Source: Symbiodinium natans
Taxonomy: Eukaryota; Sar; Dinophyceae; Suessiales; Symbiodiniaceae
Direction of reading: 5' to 3'
Length of the DNA stretch: 64,000 nt
Assembly (NCBI GenBank): GCA_905221605.1
Contig: CAJNDS010002351.1
Coordinates: forward strand, 42,501 to 106,500
Part shown: positions 30,779 through 42,783 of the stretch, piece by piece
How positions within the stretch are numbered: the first letter of the stretch is position 1
How the letters are laid out: every line of letters starts with the position of its first letter
Made by a program: the position numbers and the translations under genes
Notes under the pieces: generated by a model
The model's input: only the letters and a program-made list of their open reading frames with translations
Databases searched by the model: none
What the model was told of the DNA's origin: nothing

Positions 30779-30891
30779 GGGAGCCCTGTGGTACCCCTTG
30801 ACCCCTTTTTGTTGGTTCGGTTGGTTCCCTTACAAGGTAGCCAGCCGAAGCAAGGGTGCCCTTGTTTTATGGTTGCTAGGCTACCAAGAGG
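30779..30891. mobile_element. Family B element, diverged
   Basis: Ends GGGAGCCCTGTGGTACCCC and GGTTGCTAGGCTACCAAG; internal GGTTCCCTTACAAGGTAGCC. Confidence 0.7.
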
Positions 30892-31280
30892 TCCTAAACC
30901 CTAAACCCCTAAACCCCAAAACCCAAAACCCAAACCCTAAACCCTAAACCCTAAACCCTAAACCCTTAGGCCAAGCCCTAGAGCGAAGGGCTTCTGCCCC
31001 TCGAGATTAGGCTCGAGAGTCGACTTCGGATTCTGGTGGGTATATACGTTGCTCAGGATTCTGGGTAGGGTCTAGGGTTTAGGGTTTAGGGTTTAGGGTT
31101 TAGGGTTTAGGGTTTAGGGTTTAGGGTTTTAGGGTTTTAGGGTTTTAGGGTTTAGGATTTAGGGTTTAGGGTCATCTAGGGTTTAGGGTCTTAGGGGGCC
31201 TTTAAGGGGGTTCCGGGGGTTTGGCTTTTCTTGGAACAGCGTTGACTCACAGAAGACTTCTTTACACGGCTGGACTATCT

Positions 31281-31371
31281 TTGACCAACCTCAGCCTTTC
31301 CCTCAAAGGATCCACGCCCGCCATCGCGAGACTCCAGCAACCTGCGCCTTGCCTGCATTTTTGTTCGATAG
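31281..31371 (+). CDS. Possible coding island
   Basis: The open frame LTNLSLSLKGSTPAIARLQQ has mixed codon endings and ends in TTTAGGG units. Weak support. Confidence 0.3.
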
Positions 31372-31524
31372 GGTTTAGGGTTTAGGGGGTTAGGGTTTTG
31401 GGTTTAGGGTTTAGGGTTTAGGGTTTAGGGTTTAGGGTTTAGGGTTTAGGATATGTTTGTTCGATGCTTTCTCTTCTGTATTTGGTTTCAGGACAGGTAG
31501 TTGGGTGGTTCGTTTTCGGAGTCC

Positions 31525-31765
31525 TAGCACTCCGAGTAGGCCCTTCTTCCCTTTTTGTAGGGTTTAGGGTTTAGGGTTTAGGGTTTAGGGTTTAGGGTTT
31601 AGGGTTCAGGGTTCAGGGTTCAGGGTTCATGGTTTAGGGTTTAGGGTTTAGGGCTACCAGGACCCAGAGTAGGCCCTTCTTCCACTTGTTTAGGGTTTAG
31701 GTTACCTTATAAGCCCCTTCAAGCCAAAATGGGCACGCATCTTATCGCGAGGTTACTCTTAGGTC
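31525..31765. mobile_element. Family C element with duplicated left end and TTTAGGG array
   Basis: The left end appears twice (about 31525 and 31653), separated by about thirteen TTTAGGG or TTCAGGG units. A single right end GGTTACTCTTAGGTCTAG follows. It looks like an array placed inside one element together with a local duplication. Confidence 0.7.
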
Positions 31766-34059
31766 TAGCGTCCCCTTGAGTTAGTAATTAAACGAACCAC
31801 AAAAATGGACCCTTTTTTCTCAGTAGCTGAGGAGGTGGCCCTTAATCTTTTGGTGTATGTAGAATCCTACCAGAATTGAGAGGTTAACCTTTTTTGGGCC
31901 CTTCCTCAACCCCAGACCCAAACCCTAAACCCCAAACCCTAAACCCTAAACCCCAAACGGCCCGAAACGCCCCGACCCCTCGAAAGCTGGCAACCATGGG
32001 CCATGGTCCATAGCAGCGGATGTTTCTACGGATTCTAGGGGTTACGGGTTTAGGGTTTAGGGCGGTTTAGGGTTTAGGGCTTAGGGTCCTAAACCCTAAA
32101 CCCTAAACCCTAGACCCTAAACCCTAAACCAAGGTTCTTGGTTTTCGGGTTTAAGATTTAGGGTTTGTAACACACTGGCGTGGGCTCCACACATCCTGAT
32201 GCTTCAGGGCTTCTTGCTGCTTCGGGGGGCTTAGGGCCTAGGGTTGAGGGTTCAGGGTTTAGGGCGGTTTAGGGTTCAGGGTCCTAAGCCCTAAACCCTA
32301 AACCCTAAACCCCAAACCCTGTAGGATTCAAGTCTTCGGCCTGAGGGTGTAGGTTTTCTGTAGTTTCACGGTGCAGAAGTTCGATTTTGGGTTTAAGAAC
32401 CCGGGATCCCACACTTAAACCCTAAACCCTAAACCCTAAATCCTAAACCCTAAACCCTAAACCTAAACCCTACCGCAGCTCCCAGAAAATAGCAAACACA
32501 TCTCGAGGCTCCGGATAACGCCAAATGCCAGCCCCCCCTCCCCCCCCCCAGCAGGCCCCAACGCCTACACCTAAATTTATCCGATAGCAAACCCTCCAAC
32601 CCCCTGAAAAAGGGGGGTTTAGGGTTTAATGCAACCCAACTAGATCCCAATCCCCAGTCCCCCCAACCTAAACACCCCGAACTCTAAACCCTAAACCCTA
32701 AATCCAAAGCCCTAAACCCTAAATCCTAAATCCTAAACCCTAAACCCTAAACCCTAAATCCAACCTATATCTTCAGATCCGGGCCCACGCGCCTCCGCTC
32801 AGGCCCAGCCGATCGCGGAGCCCCGGTCTCAGAGCCTAGAGACCTCGTGGGCTTGGGGCGTTTAGGGTTTAGGGTTTAGGGTTTAGGGTGTAGGGTTTAG
32901 GCCTTAGGGTTTAGGGTTTAGGGCTTAGGGCTTAGGGTTTAGGGTTTAGGGTGTAGGGTTTAGGGATTATAGCCTAATAAGTTTAGGGCCTACTGGGCTT
33001 GGGGCCTAACTAATGAGCTATGGGCCTAGGGTTTAGGGAAGACTGAGGGTTGTTCGTCTCCATACTTCCTGTGCTCTCCTCTTCCAGCTGGCGAGCGACA
33101 GGCACATCCGAAATTTCCGACATCGAGTTCGTCTTTGACCCTCCAACTAGCCCTGTAGGGAGTGCGCATCTTCATACCCCTTAGGTCTCCATTTAAGGGC
33201 CCATGTTAAGAGTATCTGCACCGTTCTTGCTGGTCAAAGCGCATCACTTGGTCTTCCTTCGTACTTAGGGGCCAAGAGGTTGTCCAAGAACAGTGACGCA
33301 CAAGGCAATGCTGTCTTAAGCCCAAGTAGGCTTTTCCGAAATCGTGATCCCTTAAAATCTACTATGCGCTAAAGCCTTCAAGCCTATACTATACTAGACC
33401 CCGAAACCCCAAAAGGTCCTAAACCCCCAAAGGCCCAGGGTCTAGGGTGAGAACTACCCTGAGTCGGGCCATCAGGTGTCCCTGAGCAACCCCTGGGCTA
33501 TAAACGAAAGTTGCACACCCCACTTCTTCATCAAGTTAGAACACGCAGGAGTCTGTGTGTGTGTGTTATACATGTATGTAACATTTATGTATGTGTGTTG
33601 TATACCCCTATGTCAAAGGGTCACAATCACTCAGAGGAGGGTTTAGCAGGTGAGGATCAGCTCTTGTAAGCAAAGCACTGGATCGCTTGCAAACTGCGCA
33701 TGCCGGAAACCAACACCCATACGCCCCTAACCCGAAAACCTGAAAACCCTACAGCCCTGAAGCCTCAGCAATATGGCCTGCGCGGGAAAGCCGAAACCCC
33801 TAAGCCCTAACCCGAACACCTGAAAACCCCAGCCCTAAAGCATTAAAAAGCGCGACTTCGCTAAACACTCACTTCTATGAACGACCGAATTACCCTAAAC
33901 CCTAAACCCTAAACCCTAAACCCTAACCCCTAAACCCTAAACCCTAAACCCTAAACCCCAAACCCTAAACCCTAAACCCTAAACCCTAAACCCTGGAGGC
34001 AAAGAGAGACGTGGAGAGGATGGTCTGGGTCCTCAGTTGGAGATGCCTCGTCTGCTCTT

Positions 34060-34150
34060 TTGTCTGTGTGTGTGTTGTGTGTTGTGTGTTGTGTGTTGTG
34101 CGTTGTGCGTTGTGCGTTGTGTGTTGTGTGTTGTGTGTTGTGTGTGTCTG
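34060..34150 (+). repeat. GTGTGTT/GTGCGTT minisatellite
   Basis: A run of GTGTGTT- and GTGCGTT-type heptamers. The 7-bp period equals the telomeric period but the sequence is unrelated. Confidence 0.85.
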
Positions 34151-34358
34151 TTGTGGCTCGCCTGGGAGGGGGCGCTGTTACGAAGGTTTGGGGCATTTGG
34201 TAGGTTAGGGGTACGCAGGGGGTCTCCGAAAGGCTTTAGGGTTCAATTTAGGGTTCAGGGTTGTTGCTAGAGTCTTCAACTAAGCTGGAAAAAGCTGTCC
34301 TACCCTACCCTGATTCAAAAACCCGAAGAATTCCTAAACCTAACAAAGCCTTTGCCCC

Positions 34359-34487
34359 CTGGTTCTTAGTGGGAATGAGGGGAATAGGGCCCTATGTATA
34401 CAAATATATATATATATGTATATGTATATGTACCCTTTTAGGGTTTATGTAGGGTACCTCATTCCCTAATTCCCTACTAAGAACCAG
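34359..34487. mobile_element. Family I element (complete)
   Basis: CTGGTTCTTAGTGGGAATGA at the left is inverted at the right as TCCCTACTAAGAACCAG. The centre is a TA microsatellite. The same ends appear in the ankyrin intron at 51180. Confidence 0.8.
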
Positions 34488-35022
34488 CCAGATTGGGGTC
34501 TGCTGAAATCTCAACCCGGTTACACACACTACTTTGTTCTCCTTTCTAGTAGCCTGAACAGGGAGGGTTTAGGGCTTGATGATAAGGGTCGGATTGCTGT
34601 TACACAACCTAGCCCTAGACTGTATAAACCTTAACTAGCCTATGCAAACCCTGACACTCGATTTAATGTACCAGGGCCAGGCAGCAAGAAGGAGGGGTGT
34701 GATTATCCAGCCAGGGTTTTTTTGACGAAATGGAAGCCGACACACTCTCAGGGGATGCGAGATCGCCAGCCCCCCCCCCCCCCGCTCGCGCGCCGCACAC
34801 CGAACACCCTCCTGCCCCCCCCGAGCTTTGTTTCTTTGCTCCACGAACGTTCGCAAACCCTTAACCCTAGATCCTGAAGCCTAAGCCCTAAACCCTAAAC
34901 CCTAAACCCTAAACCCTAAATCCTAAACCCTAAATCCTAAACCCTAAACCCTAAACCCTAAACCCTAGACCCTAGACCCTAGACCCTAGACCCTAGACCC
35001 TAGACAGCCCGAAGAACTGAAG

Positions 35023-35092
35023 GCTCCGGACTTTCTACCGGGGCGAAGCTTAGCCAGCTTCTGGGCCAGCTCATTGAGGCCCTCTCACAAGG
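35023..35092 (+). CDS. Orphan exon, unidentified
   Basis: After TGAAG|G it reads SGLSTGAKLSQLLGQLIEAL and then SQ to a GC donor (GG|GCTTC), before a TTTAGGG array. CCCTAGA units precede it. Confidence 0.5.
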
Positions 35093-35963
35093 GCTTCTGG
35101 GGTTTAGGGTTTAGGGTTTAGGGTTTAGGGTTTAGGGTTTAGGGTTTAGGGTTTAGGGTTTAGGGTGTATAAGGTGTGGGGTTTCGGGTTTAGGGCCTAG
35201 GTGTGGGTTTAGGATTTTGAGAATAGACAGCTTTTTTGATTCTTTGGCATTTGGACATGTGTGGAATCTTGTCTCGGAAAAGGGCCGGGATGGAACAGGA
35301 GGTTTAGGATGGTAGTGGGGGACTTTTCTGGAATTGCTGTTTTGTGGGGCTGTTGCGGGCTCGTGAGAGCTTACTAAAGGTTCTTCGCTGCCGAGTAGGT
35401 ATAGAACCCTTGAAGTTTTAGACGTTCTACAAGTCTCCCTACAACCTATCTATAGGCTCATAGTGTTTTACCTTCTGGGCCTCTAATAAAAACGTCAGCT
35501 ACTAAGGTCTAAAGGTTCTAGAGGGTTTTGTTCGGACCCTCCAGGGCTTAGGTGTTCGGGCTCAGACATTCATTTGTTCGGGTTGTGAGTTCGGGGGTTT
35601 AGGGTTTAGGATTTAGGGTTTAGGGTTTAGGCTTTAGGGTTTAGGGTTTAGGGTTTTAGGATTTAGGGTTTAGGGTTTAGGGATTAGGGTTTAGGGGTTA
35701 GGGTTTAGAGTTTGGGGTCGGGAGGTTGGGGGGTGGGTCAGGGCTCAGAGAAATGAAATGGGTGTTAGCAAGAAGGGCGCTGAGTTTTCATGGCGCGCGC
35801 CTGAAGGAGCACGTGCCCTCAACCCAAATACCCCCCTGTTCTCGCCCCTAGCCCTAAACTACCCCGGCCAGAGCCCCAAATCCTAAATCACCTAGACCCC
35901 AAGGCCTAAACCCTAAGGCCTAAACCCTAATTAACCCTGAACTACCCCCTCCCCCCCCTCCCG

Positions 35964-36110
35964 CCTCAACCTGCTTTTGTCCGGGAGGAGCATAAGGAAC
36001 CCTACACCCTAAACCCTAAACTCTTTCCTCAACCTGCCTTTGTCCGGGAGGAGCATAAGGAGCTCACAAAAACCAACCGCGAGTTGACCAGCAAGCAGGG
36101 CTCCAAACAG
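35964..36110 (+). CDS. Coiled-coil-like exon pair split by a telomeric mini-intron
   Basis: FVREEHK is encoded twice in near-identical 35-bp copies (35964-35998 and 36027-36061) separated by 28 bp of CCCTAAA-type sequence. Splicing from a GA donor at 35997 to AAG|G at 36060 removes one copy and gives FVREEHKELTKTNRELTSKQ in frame, then GSKQ to a GC donor. It is Lys/Glu-rich and probably a coiled coil. The parent protein is not recognised. Confidence 0.6.
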
Positions 36111-37468
36111 GCCCCCGAAGGGTTTCAGGGTCTGGGGTTTAAGGTTTCGGTTTAGGGTTTAGGGTTTAGGGTTTAGGGTTTAAGGATGCAGGGTCTTAGG
36201 GTTTAGGGTTTCGAGCTGCTGTGGGACTCAGGACTAAGCGTTGAGGCTTTGGGCTTTCGAGCCGTTTTGGGAGTTGGGACTATTGGAGGCCATGGGAATC
36301 AGTCCCTCACAGTGTAGGGTGTAGGGCTCACCCTTAACCCCAAGCCCAAACCCCAAAACCCTAAACCCCAAAGCCTAAACCTTAAACCCCAACCCCTAAA
36401 CTCTAATTTAAACCCTAAACTCCAAACCCTAAACGTTTTAAGCCCTAAACCCTAAACCCTAAACCCTAAACCCTAAACCCTAAACCCTAAACCCTAAACC
36501 CTAAACCCTAAACCCTAAACCCTAAACCCTAAACCCTAAACCCTAAACCCGAATTAGACGCCAACCCCGGCCCATGACCCGTAAAGTAAACCCTGGACCC
36601 CAACCCCTACAACCCCAGACCCTGAACCCGGCTAGGTTGTCCTTTTTGAAGACTGTGTATCTTTATAGATTTATTTATTTATGTAATTATTTATTGTATA
36701 TATATATATATTTGTAATATGCATACACACACATATATCTGTATATATATATATACATGTATGTATATATGCACATATGTACATACCTGGTTAAGCCCTA
36801 GACGCTCTTTAGGTTCACGGTTCAGGGATACTAATATGTCTCTATATATATATATATATATATATATACGTAGTTATAAAGTTATATAGCCCTAAACCCG
36901 GAACCCTAAGTTCTGAACCGTTGCCCTTCCGGCCAGTCGTCCATGGCTCCGTCTCGCATCTCCCCCGGCGGCAGCCGAGAACTCGGAAAAGAGGGCTTGA
37001 AGGAGTCGAGTGTAAAGGGTTTATGGGTTAGGGGGCTGGGGTTTGGGCGCTAAGGATTTAGCGTCTTTGCCTGATGGTCAAAATGCCAAGTCGGAAGCAT
37101 GCTTCGTCTGAGAGACCTGCAAAGCCAGGATGTGTATGAGCGCCACGACCTTCAGAGCTAGCTGCGCAGCACACTGCAGATTGAAGTTCCAGGACGACCG
37201 GAACGCCCGTGATGCATGTAGATGCCTGCTGCCCATTTTGGGTTGTCCTAAGTTTTGGTTTTGCTCGAGGTAACTTGTATGATAGCATGCCTTATGAAAA
37301 ACGCACCATTTTCCAGATGATACGAGGTCAGTGCGTGTCTCCTGGTGGCAGCTTGCTGCTAGGCTGGGCAGGGATGTCTTGCTAACAGTGCAACCTTGAC
37401 CCAAGACTCGACATCAAAAGCCGAAATGAAGATGTTCCTGCAGTAAAACCTTGCCCTAACCGCAGCCC

Positions 37469-37660
37469 TCACTCACCATTCGGAGGATCCGGCCAGTAGG
37501 GAACTGGTGAACATTGCATGTCTGTTTCGGTTCTTTCTTGAAAGGTGTATAGGGATACTCGAAGACCTTCTCGTGCACGAACCGTACCTGGATTCACAAT
37601 CCTACAGACATTTGAAAAAGACGACAATGCAACTGTATCATTGGGTTGTACCATTCTTGT
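37469..37660 (-). CDS. Possible minus-strand exon, unidentified
   Basis: The minus strand reads MVQPNDTVALSSFSNVCRIV, then a conserved-looking NPGTVRAREGLRVSLYTFQ and PVPYWPDPPNG, ending at an ordinary donor (ATG|GTGAGT). An ATAG acceptor lies upstream. Codons are more AT-ended than in the other exons. Plus-strand frames overlap and cannot be excluded. Confidence 0.45.
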   Translation of the reverse strand, partial: TRMVQPNDTVALSSFSNVCRIVNPGTVRAREGLRVSLYTFQERTETDMQCSPVPYWPDPPNGE

Positions 37661-37941
37661 ATTAGGTGCTCTATCTTACGAGCCAACAGCACATTTTTCT
37701 TGTAGGCTGTTCCTAAAACGCCCTTTACGCTTTTCCAAAAGCCATAATTGCTTTCGAAAGCCTGCTAAAACGCAAATCCGAAACCGATTGGTAGACCCCT
37801 AAATTCTGATTTCTGCTGCCAAGCGTGGAGCTGGTAGACATGTGCAGGACGAGCGAACTTTGTCCCAGCGCCGCGAACTTTGCCGCAGCATCCTGGATGC
37901 AGCAAGTGGCACTGCAAAATTCTAAAGCCTAAATGCCCCAC

Positions 37942-37974
<33 letters not shown>

Positions 37975-38339
37975 CCCCCACCTCCCTCCCAACCCCTACT
38001 GAGCTCCAAAACTTAACCCTAAGCCCTAGGCTTCTAAACCCCCAAATCCGAAACGCTAATGAACCAGGGCTTAGCCGACAAATGCTTGAAACCCCAATCC
38101 CTAAACCCGAAACCCGAAACCCTAAACCCTAAACCCTCAGTTCTTAGACCCCACATTCCACTGGAGCGACTTGTCAGAGCAGTTGAGTTAGGGTTTGGGG
38201 TTTAGGGTTTAGGGTTTAGGGTTTAGGGTTTAGGGTTTAGGGTTAGGGTTTAGGGTTTAGGGTTTTTTGGGGTTTAGGGCTAAGTGTTTGAAGGTTTAGT
38301 TTAATCTGCAACTGTAACCATGAGCCCTTCATTTTTGTC

Positions 38340-38361
38340 CGCTCTTTCTCTCTCTCTCGCG

Positions 38362-38400
<39 letters not shown>

Positions 38401-38526
38401 CTCTCTCTCGCTCTCTCTCTCTCTCTTTCTGTTTCGCTCGCTAACCGTCTGTATTTGCTTTTGTTTGTTCTTTCCCTCGCACCCTCTCTCTCTCTCTCCC
38501 TCTCTCTCTCTCTCTCTTTCTCTTTG
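38340..38526 (+). repeat. CT microsatellite
   Basis: Long interrupted CT dinucleotide runs. The Leu/Ser frame across it is an artefact. Confidence 0.95.
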
Positions 38527-40317
38527 GTTTCTGCTCAGGTGAAAGTCTGCTGCACCACTCCTCTCTTTTCTTCCGAGGTGTAAATTCTGCAGACAACGCT
38601 CCCTAGACTAAGCACCCTGAACCCAAGTCCAGCTCGAAACCTAAAGCCTTCAAGCCTAACCCTAAACCTACAACCCCTAACCCTTTCAAAACCCAAACCC
38701 TAAACCCTAAACCCTAAACCCCAAGTCCTAAACCCTACATAAGGGCCCAGGAGCAAGAGGGGCGGAGAGGGGAGGGGGGAGGGGGGGGGGGGGGTTCGGT
38801 GGTCTAGGGGCTTGGGGGTTCGGGACTTTACTGCTTCAGGGGCTTCTCAATTAGGATCCCCTTTCGACACTGCAGTCTCCTCGGGAAAGTCTTAAGTCAT
38901 GTTTCATTGTTGTGCAAAACTCAGGGGAATATCAGGGTTTAGGGCTGTAGGGTTTTGGAAAAAGCAGCCACGACCACAAGCTCGTTGTACGTAAGCTGTG
39001 TTCCATCCAACTCGAGCAGCTCGAAACCCAAACCTTGACCTTGATCCCTAAACCAAACCTCAACCCTGAACCCTTTAGACCCCAAACCCCAAACCCTAAA
39101 CCCTGTATACCCGGAAGCCTGGAGACCCCAACCCTTCACCCTAAACCACAACAAGAGCACTGATCCCTGAACACCAGAAAGCCAACCCTAAACCCCAAAC
39201 CCCAAACCCCAAACCCTAAACCTTAAACCCTTAAGCCTTCACAGGCCGATGCTTTGGGGAGTTCAGAGAGCGGCATGAGAGTCTCTGCAGTCTCGGGCGT
39301 GCACTTCAAGAGACGTGTCTGCAGGGTTGCCTGCTTAAGCAGCTCCTTATCAGAGAAGTAAGAACAGCAAATTCTGCTCACCTTAAGAGACATGACAGAG
39401 GCTTCGCGGACAGCGTCTCATAGCGCCCTGCACTGCACTGCCCTGTCCTGCGCATGACGTCCCTTGAAGGGTTTAGGGTTTAGGGTCTAAGCCCACCCAA
39501 GCAACAAAGGTGCGAATTCTTTTATACAAGATTTCGCTGGTGTAGTTTAACACAGCCCATTTGCAAGGGATGATGATTTAGAGGCGAGTTGTTGGGGCTT
39601 AGGGTTTAGGGCTTCGGCACTACCACACGCGTAGCCAGGGGGCCCCATACCTAACTCCACAGGGTTGAGGGTTTGGGGTTTAGGAGGTTTAGGGTTTAGG
39701 AGTTAGGGTTGAGGGTTTAGGGTTTAGGGTTAGAATTGGGGGTGTCACGGAAGGCAGGGCAATGCAATTCAGGTGACCACTGCGAACACCTGGAGAAAGC
39801 AACACCAAAGCCGTCAAAGCGGATGGCGATGCAGGGTTTACTAGAGCTTGGCAAGACAAGTCCCATATTAGCGAGCTTAGTGGGCTTAGGGTTGAGCTTG
39901 GCTTTCTTCTGAAAGTTACACCACTTCTTTTTTCTTTTTTTTTGTTTTTTGGGGGAGGGGGGGGAGATGGGGGGGTTGAGAAGCCAGCCAAGTGAGGATG
40001 GACGAACTTCGTGGGTTTGGTCGGTTTGAGTGTAAGTTGGGGCTGGGCCCATTTGAATACCCTACTAATTGTCCTTTCTCAAACTTCTTCGACCTGTACT
40101 ATGATGCAGATTTTCAGGCTCGAAGGCGTGGGTTTTGGGTTTAGGGTTCAGGGTTTAGGGTTTAGGGTTTAGTGCTCGCAATTGTTTCCGGGACATGTCT
40201 GGAACCACTTCGAGGGGACCGGCGCATTCCAGTGCCGTATGCCCCAGAGCAACCCTAAACCCTAAACCCTAAACCCCTAAACCCCTAGACCCTAAACCCT
40301 AAACCCTAAACCCTAAA

Positions 40318-40432
<115 letters not shown>

Positions 40433-40441
40433 TAACCGGAC

Positions 40442-40543
40442 CTGGAAACTCCCATGCTTGTGGCTGTGGCCGCTGACACCGAAATTTGTTTCACAGGCTT
40501 GCTTGCGCACAGGGGCCTCTTCGCCCCCCCGGCTGTAATGTAG
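40442..40543 (+). CDS. Terminal coding island, unidentified
   Basis: ETPMLVAVAADTEICFTGLL continues AHRGLFAPPAVM to a stop at 40541-40543. Flanked by the CCCTCAA array and TTTAGGG units. Confidence 0.45.
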   Translation: METPMLVAVAADTEICFTGLLAHRGLFAPPAVM

Positions 40544-40748
40544 TTTAGGGGTTTAGGGGTTTAGGGTTTAGGGTTTGGGGTTTGGGGTTTAGGGTGTAAG
40601 GTTACGCGAGGGGCCTGGATAAAAATCTTACAGGGACCATAAGGGAACACCATTAATCGCTTCCTACAAATACTAAAGCCCTCCCTAATTTTAATTATTA
40701 GTTTCCCGGACCCTCCCGGCACCCAGCCCACTACTAAACCTGCTTGAG

Positions 40749-41206
40749 AATAATGTGGTATCCTGATTAGTGTGGGGGGGGGGCCCCCCCCCCCAAACTA
40801 AATCCACCCCCGCAATAGTGTCACCAAAAAAAGGGACCCCCCCAAACTAATTTTCGGCCCCGGGCCCCCCCCACCGGCTCCTCTTCATTTCCTCTTCGCT
40901 CCTCTTCCCTCTCCTCTTCCTCTCCCTCTCCTCTTAGACCTCAGATTTTCGACCTCAGAGCTCAGATTCACAGCTCAGCTACTCAGCTCAGGTTGGGGAT
41001 GACAGCTCAGAACTCCGACTTGAAGCTGCTCTTCTTTTGCTCTTTTCTTTCATCATCTTGTTCTCTTTTTTTCTCTCTTCCGAAACCCATGCCCGAAAAA
41101 CTTTACTTTATTGTGGGGGGGGCAATCGGATTTTTGTCTCCTGAATAATTTTTGGAAAACTTTTCACTATTGGAGGGGTCCAGACTAATCAGGATACGAC
41201 ATTAAT
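40749..41206. mobile_element. Family P: about 458-bp inverted-repeat element
   Basis: The left end TAATGTGGTATCCTGATTAG is inverted at the right as CTAATCAGGATACGACATTA. Just inside both ends are long G-runs on the plus strand. The interior has CT-rich sequence (40880-41080) and no coding frame. Confidence 0.75.
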
Positions 41207-41841
41207 GGGGGGGGGGGCAAAACCCTAAACCCTAAACCCTAAACCCTCGAAGTTGAGGGCCTGCGCCCTTGAGTTGAGCCATTCGGGGTTTCAGGTTTCG
41301 AGCTAAAGGCTCAGAGGATTTTCAGGGTTTCGGACTCAAGGCTCCAGAGGGTTTAAGTTAGGGTTTAAGGCTTTAGGGTTTAGGGTTTAGGGTTCAGGCT
41401 TCGGCTTTCAGGCTTTAGGGTTTAGGACCCTAATTTGAAAAACATTTCCGGCCCGGGTGAATTTTAGAATTACGGGGGGGTTGGGGGTGGGTTTTAGCAT
41501 TAGGGGGAAGGGATTAGTAAGCCCTAAAACCTGATATGCCAAAGGTTTTTCGGTTTTGCGGATGGGCCTGGCGTGATCTTGAAGAGAGTGTGGCTATGAC
41601 AGTTGCCAGGCAAAATCCCTTGTCTTTAGGGCACAGTTGCGGCAATCAACCCTCAACCCAAAAACCCAACCCCAAACTGTTCCCCGTCCCCTTCCGCCCC
41701 TTCCCTTAATCGCTTAAAGGCCCTAAGTTCCTCGAAGTCGAAAACCAGAACGCCGTCGACGGGCCGTCGACCCACCGAGTAGCCTGCCTAAACCCTAGGC
41801 CCTAAACCCTAAACCCTAAACGCTAAACCCTAAACTGGGGG

Positions 41842-41919
41842 GACGAGCTGGCCCTCGTGTTTCTTGGCTTCGCCACCTGGTTGAGGCCGCGTAAGCAAGT
41901 CTGTAGCGCACCTCACAAG
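41842..41919 (+). CDS. Possible exon, unidentified
   Basis: DELALVFLGFATWLRPRKQV continues to CAAGG. The hydrophobic stretch LALVFLGFATWL could be part of a membrane segment. A second weak island, EVENQNAVDGPSTHRVAC, lies at about 41735-41790. Confidence 0.4.
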
Positions 41920-42148
41920 GAAGACCCTTTCCGGTTAGTGCAACTTAGTAGTTGAACTTTTCTGAAGTTAGAGCTTGAAGAAAGAGAACAAATTAGTAGT
42001 TGCAAGGCTCCCCCCCCGCCACCCTGAACCCTGAACCCCTGAACTCTGGACTGCTTCCAGCTCCACTTTCAAGCTCTAGGATTGTTCTGAGGGCAGTTTC
42101 ATGCGACTTGAATATTATGCCCCCCAACCTCCTTTAAGGGTTCTGATG

Positions 42149-42211
42149 TATGGGCCCTTAATTTGCGTTTGTAAGGGGTATATAAGGGGTACCCCTTTTA
42201 AGGGCCCATAC
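42149..42211. mobile_element. Family Q short palindrome
   Basis: TATGGGCCCTTAA and TTAAGGGCCCATA flank a 37-bp centre containing GGGGTATATAAGGGGTACCCC. Confidence 0.5.
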
Positions 42212-42553
42212 TAAGGGACCATGTAACTAACCCTATAATCCCCAAAACCAAACCCTAAGCCCGAATTAAACCCTTAACCCTAACTGAGCCCTAAGACTAT
42301 AAAGCGTAGCTCGCTAGGCTTATGACCATGGCCACTGTGAACGTATCATCAGAACTCCGATTGCTACAAAGGGCCGTCCTTGCACGCAGGGCCCACACCT
42401 GCGGAATCTCAGACTGGGATTCAGGGTTTAGGGTTTAGACTTTAGGTTTTTGGGGTAGATAAAGCTGCCAGCTTTTGGCATCCCAGACTACGCAGTGGGA
42501 CCTACGTCGGCACGCCGGCGCGTCGGCACGCCGGCAGTCTAAACGTCTGGTTC

Positions 42554-42783
42554 TTGGTAGCCCAGTGGTACCCTTTTTCCCCCTTTTTTGTTGGGTTCTG
42601 GGTTCCCTAAACCCTAAGGGTCCATGTACCTTATTATTATATACTTAGACCCAAAAGTCCTTATATAGGAAGTACTTTAAGGCCCAAGTATTCCATAATC
42701 AGGTACGTGGACCCTTAGGGTAAAAAAATGGCCAACCCGAAGAAAAGGGTACCCTGATTAGAACATGGTATCTGGGCTACTAA
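42554..42783. mobile_element. Family B element interrupted by a family A element
   Basis: Family B ends (TTGGTAGCCCAGTGGTACCC and ATCTGGGCTACTAAG) enclose a complete 109-bp family A element placed after GGTTCCCTAAA. Family B sequence then continues with AATGGCCAACCCGAAG. This is a clear nested insertion. Confidence 0.85.
42612..42720. mobile_element. Family A element nested in family B
   Basis: CCCTAAGGGTCCATGTACC to GGTACGTGGACCCTTAGGG, nearly identical to the copy at 57597. Confidence 0.9.

Larger units (their letters stand above)
31450..35015. other. Arrays, elements and unique spacer
   Basis: TTTAGGG runs lie at 31376-31450, 31558-31652 and 32858-32960, and CCCTAAA runs at 31919-31955, 32414-32462 and 33893-33993. 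The long unique segment 33000-33890 shows only a short CTGGCGAGCGACAGGCAC island near 33090 that might be exonic. Frames at 34011-34270 are repeat artefacts. Confidence 0.6.

Noticed and set aside
34011-34270. Cys/Val-rich frames
   Set aside because: Translation of a GTGTGTT minisatellite.
38320-38583. Leu/Ser-rich frame with a signal-peptide look
   Set aside because: It is a CT microsatellite; the hydrophobic pattern is accidental.
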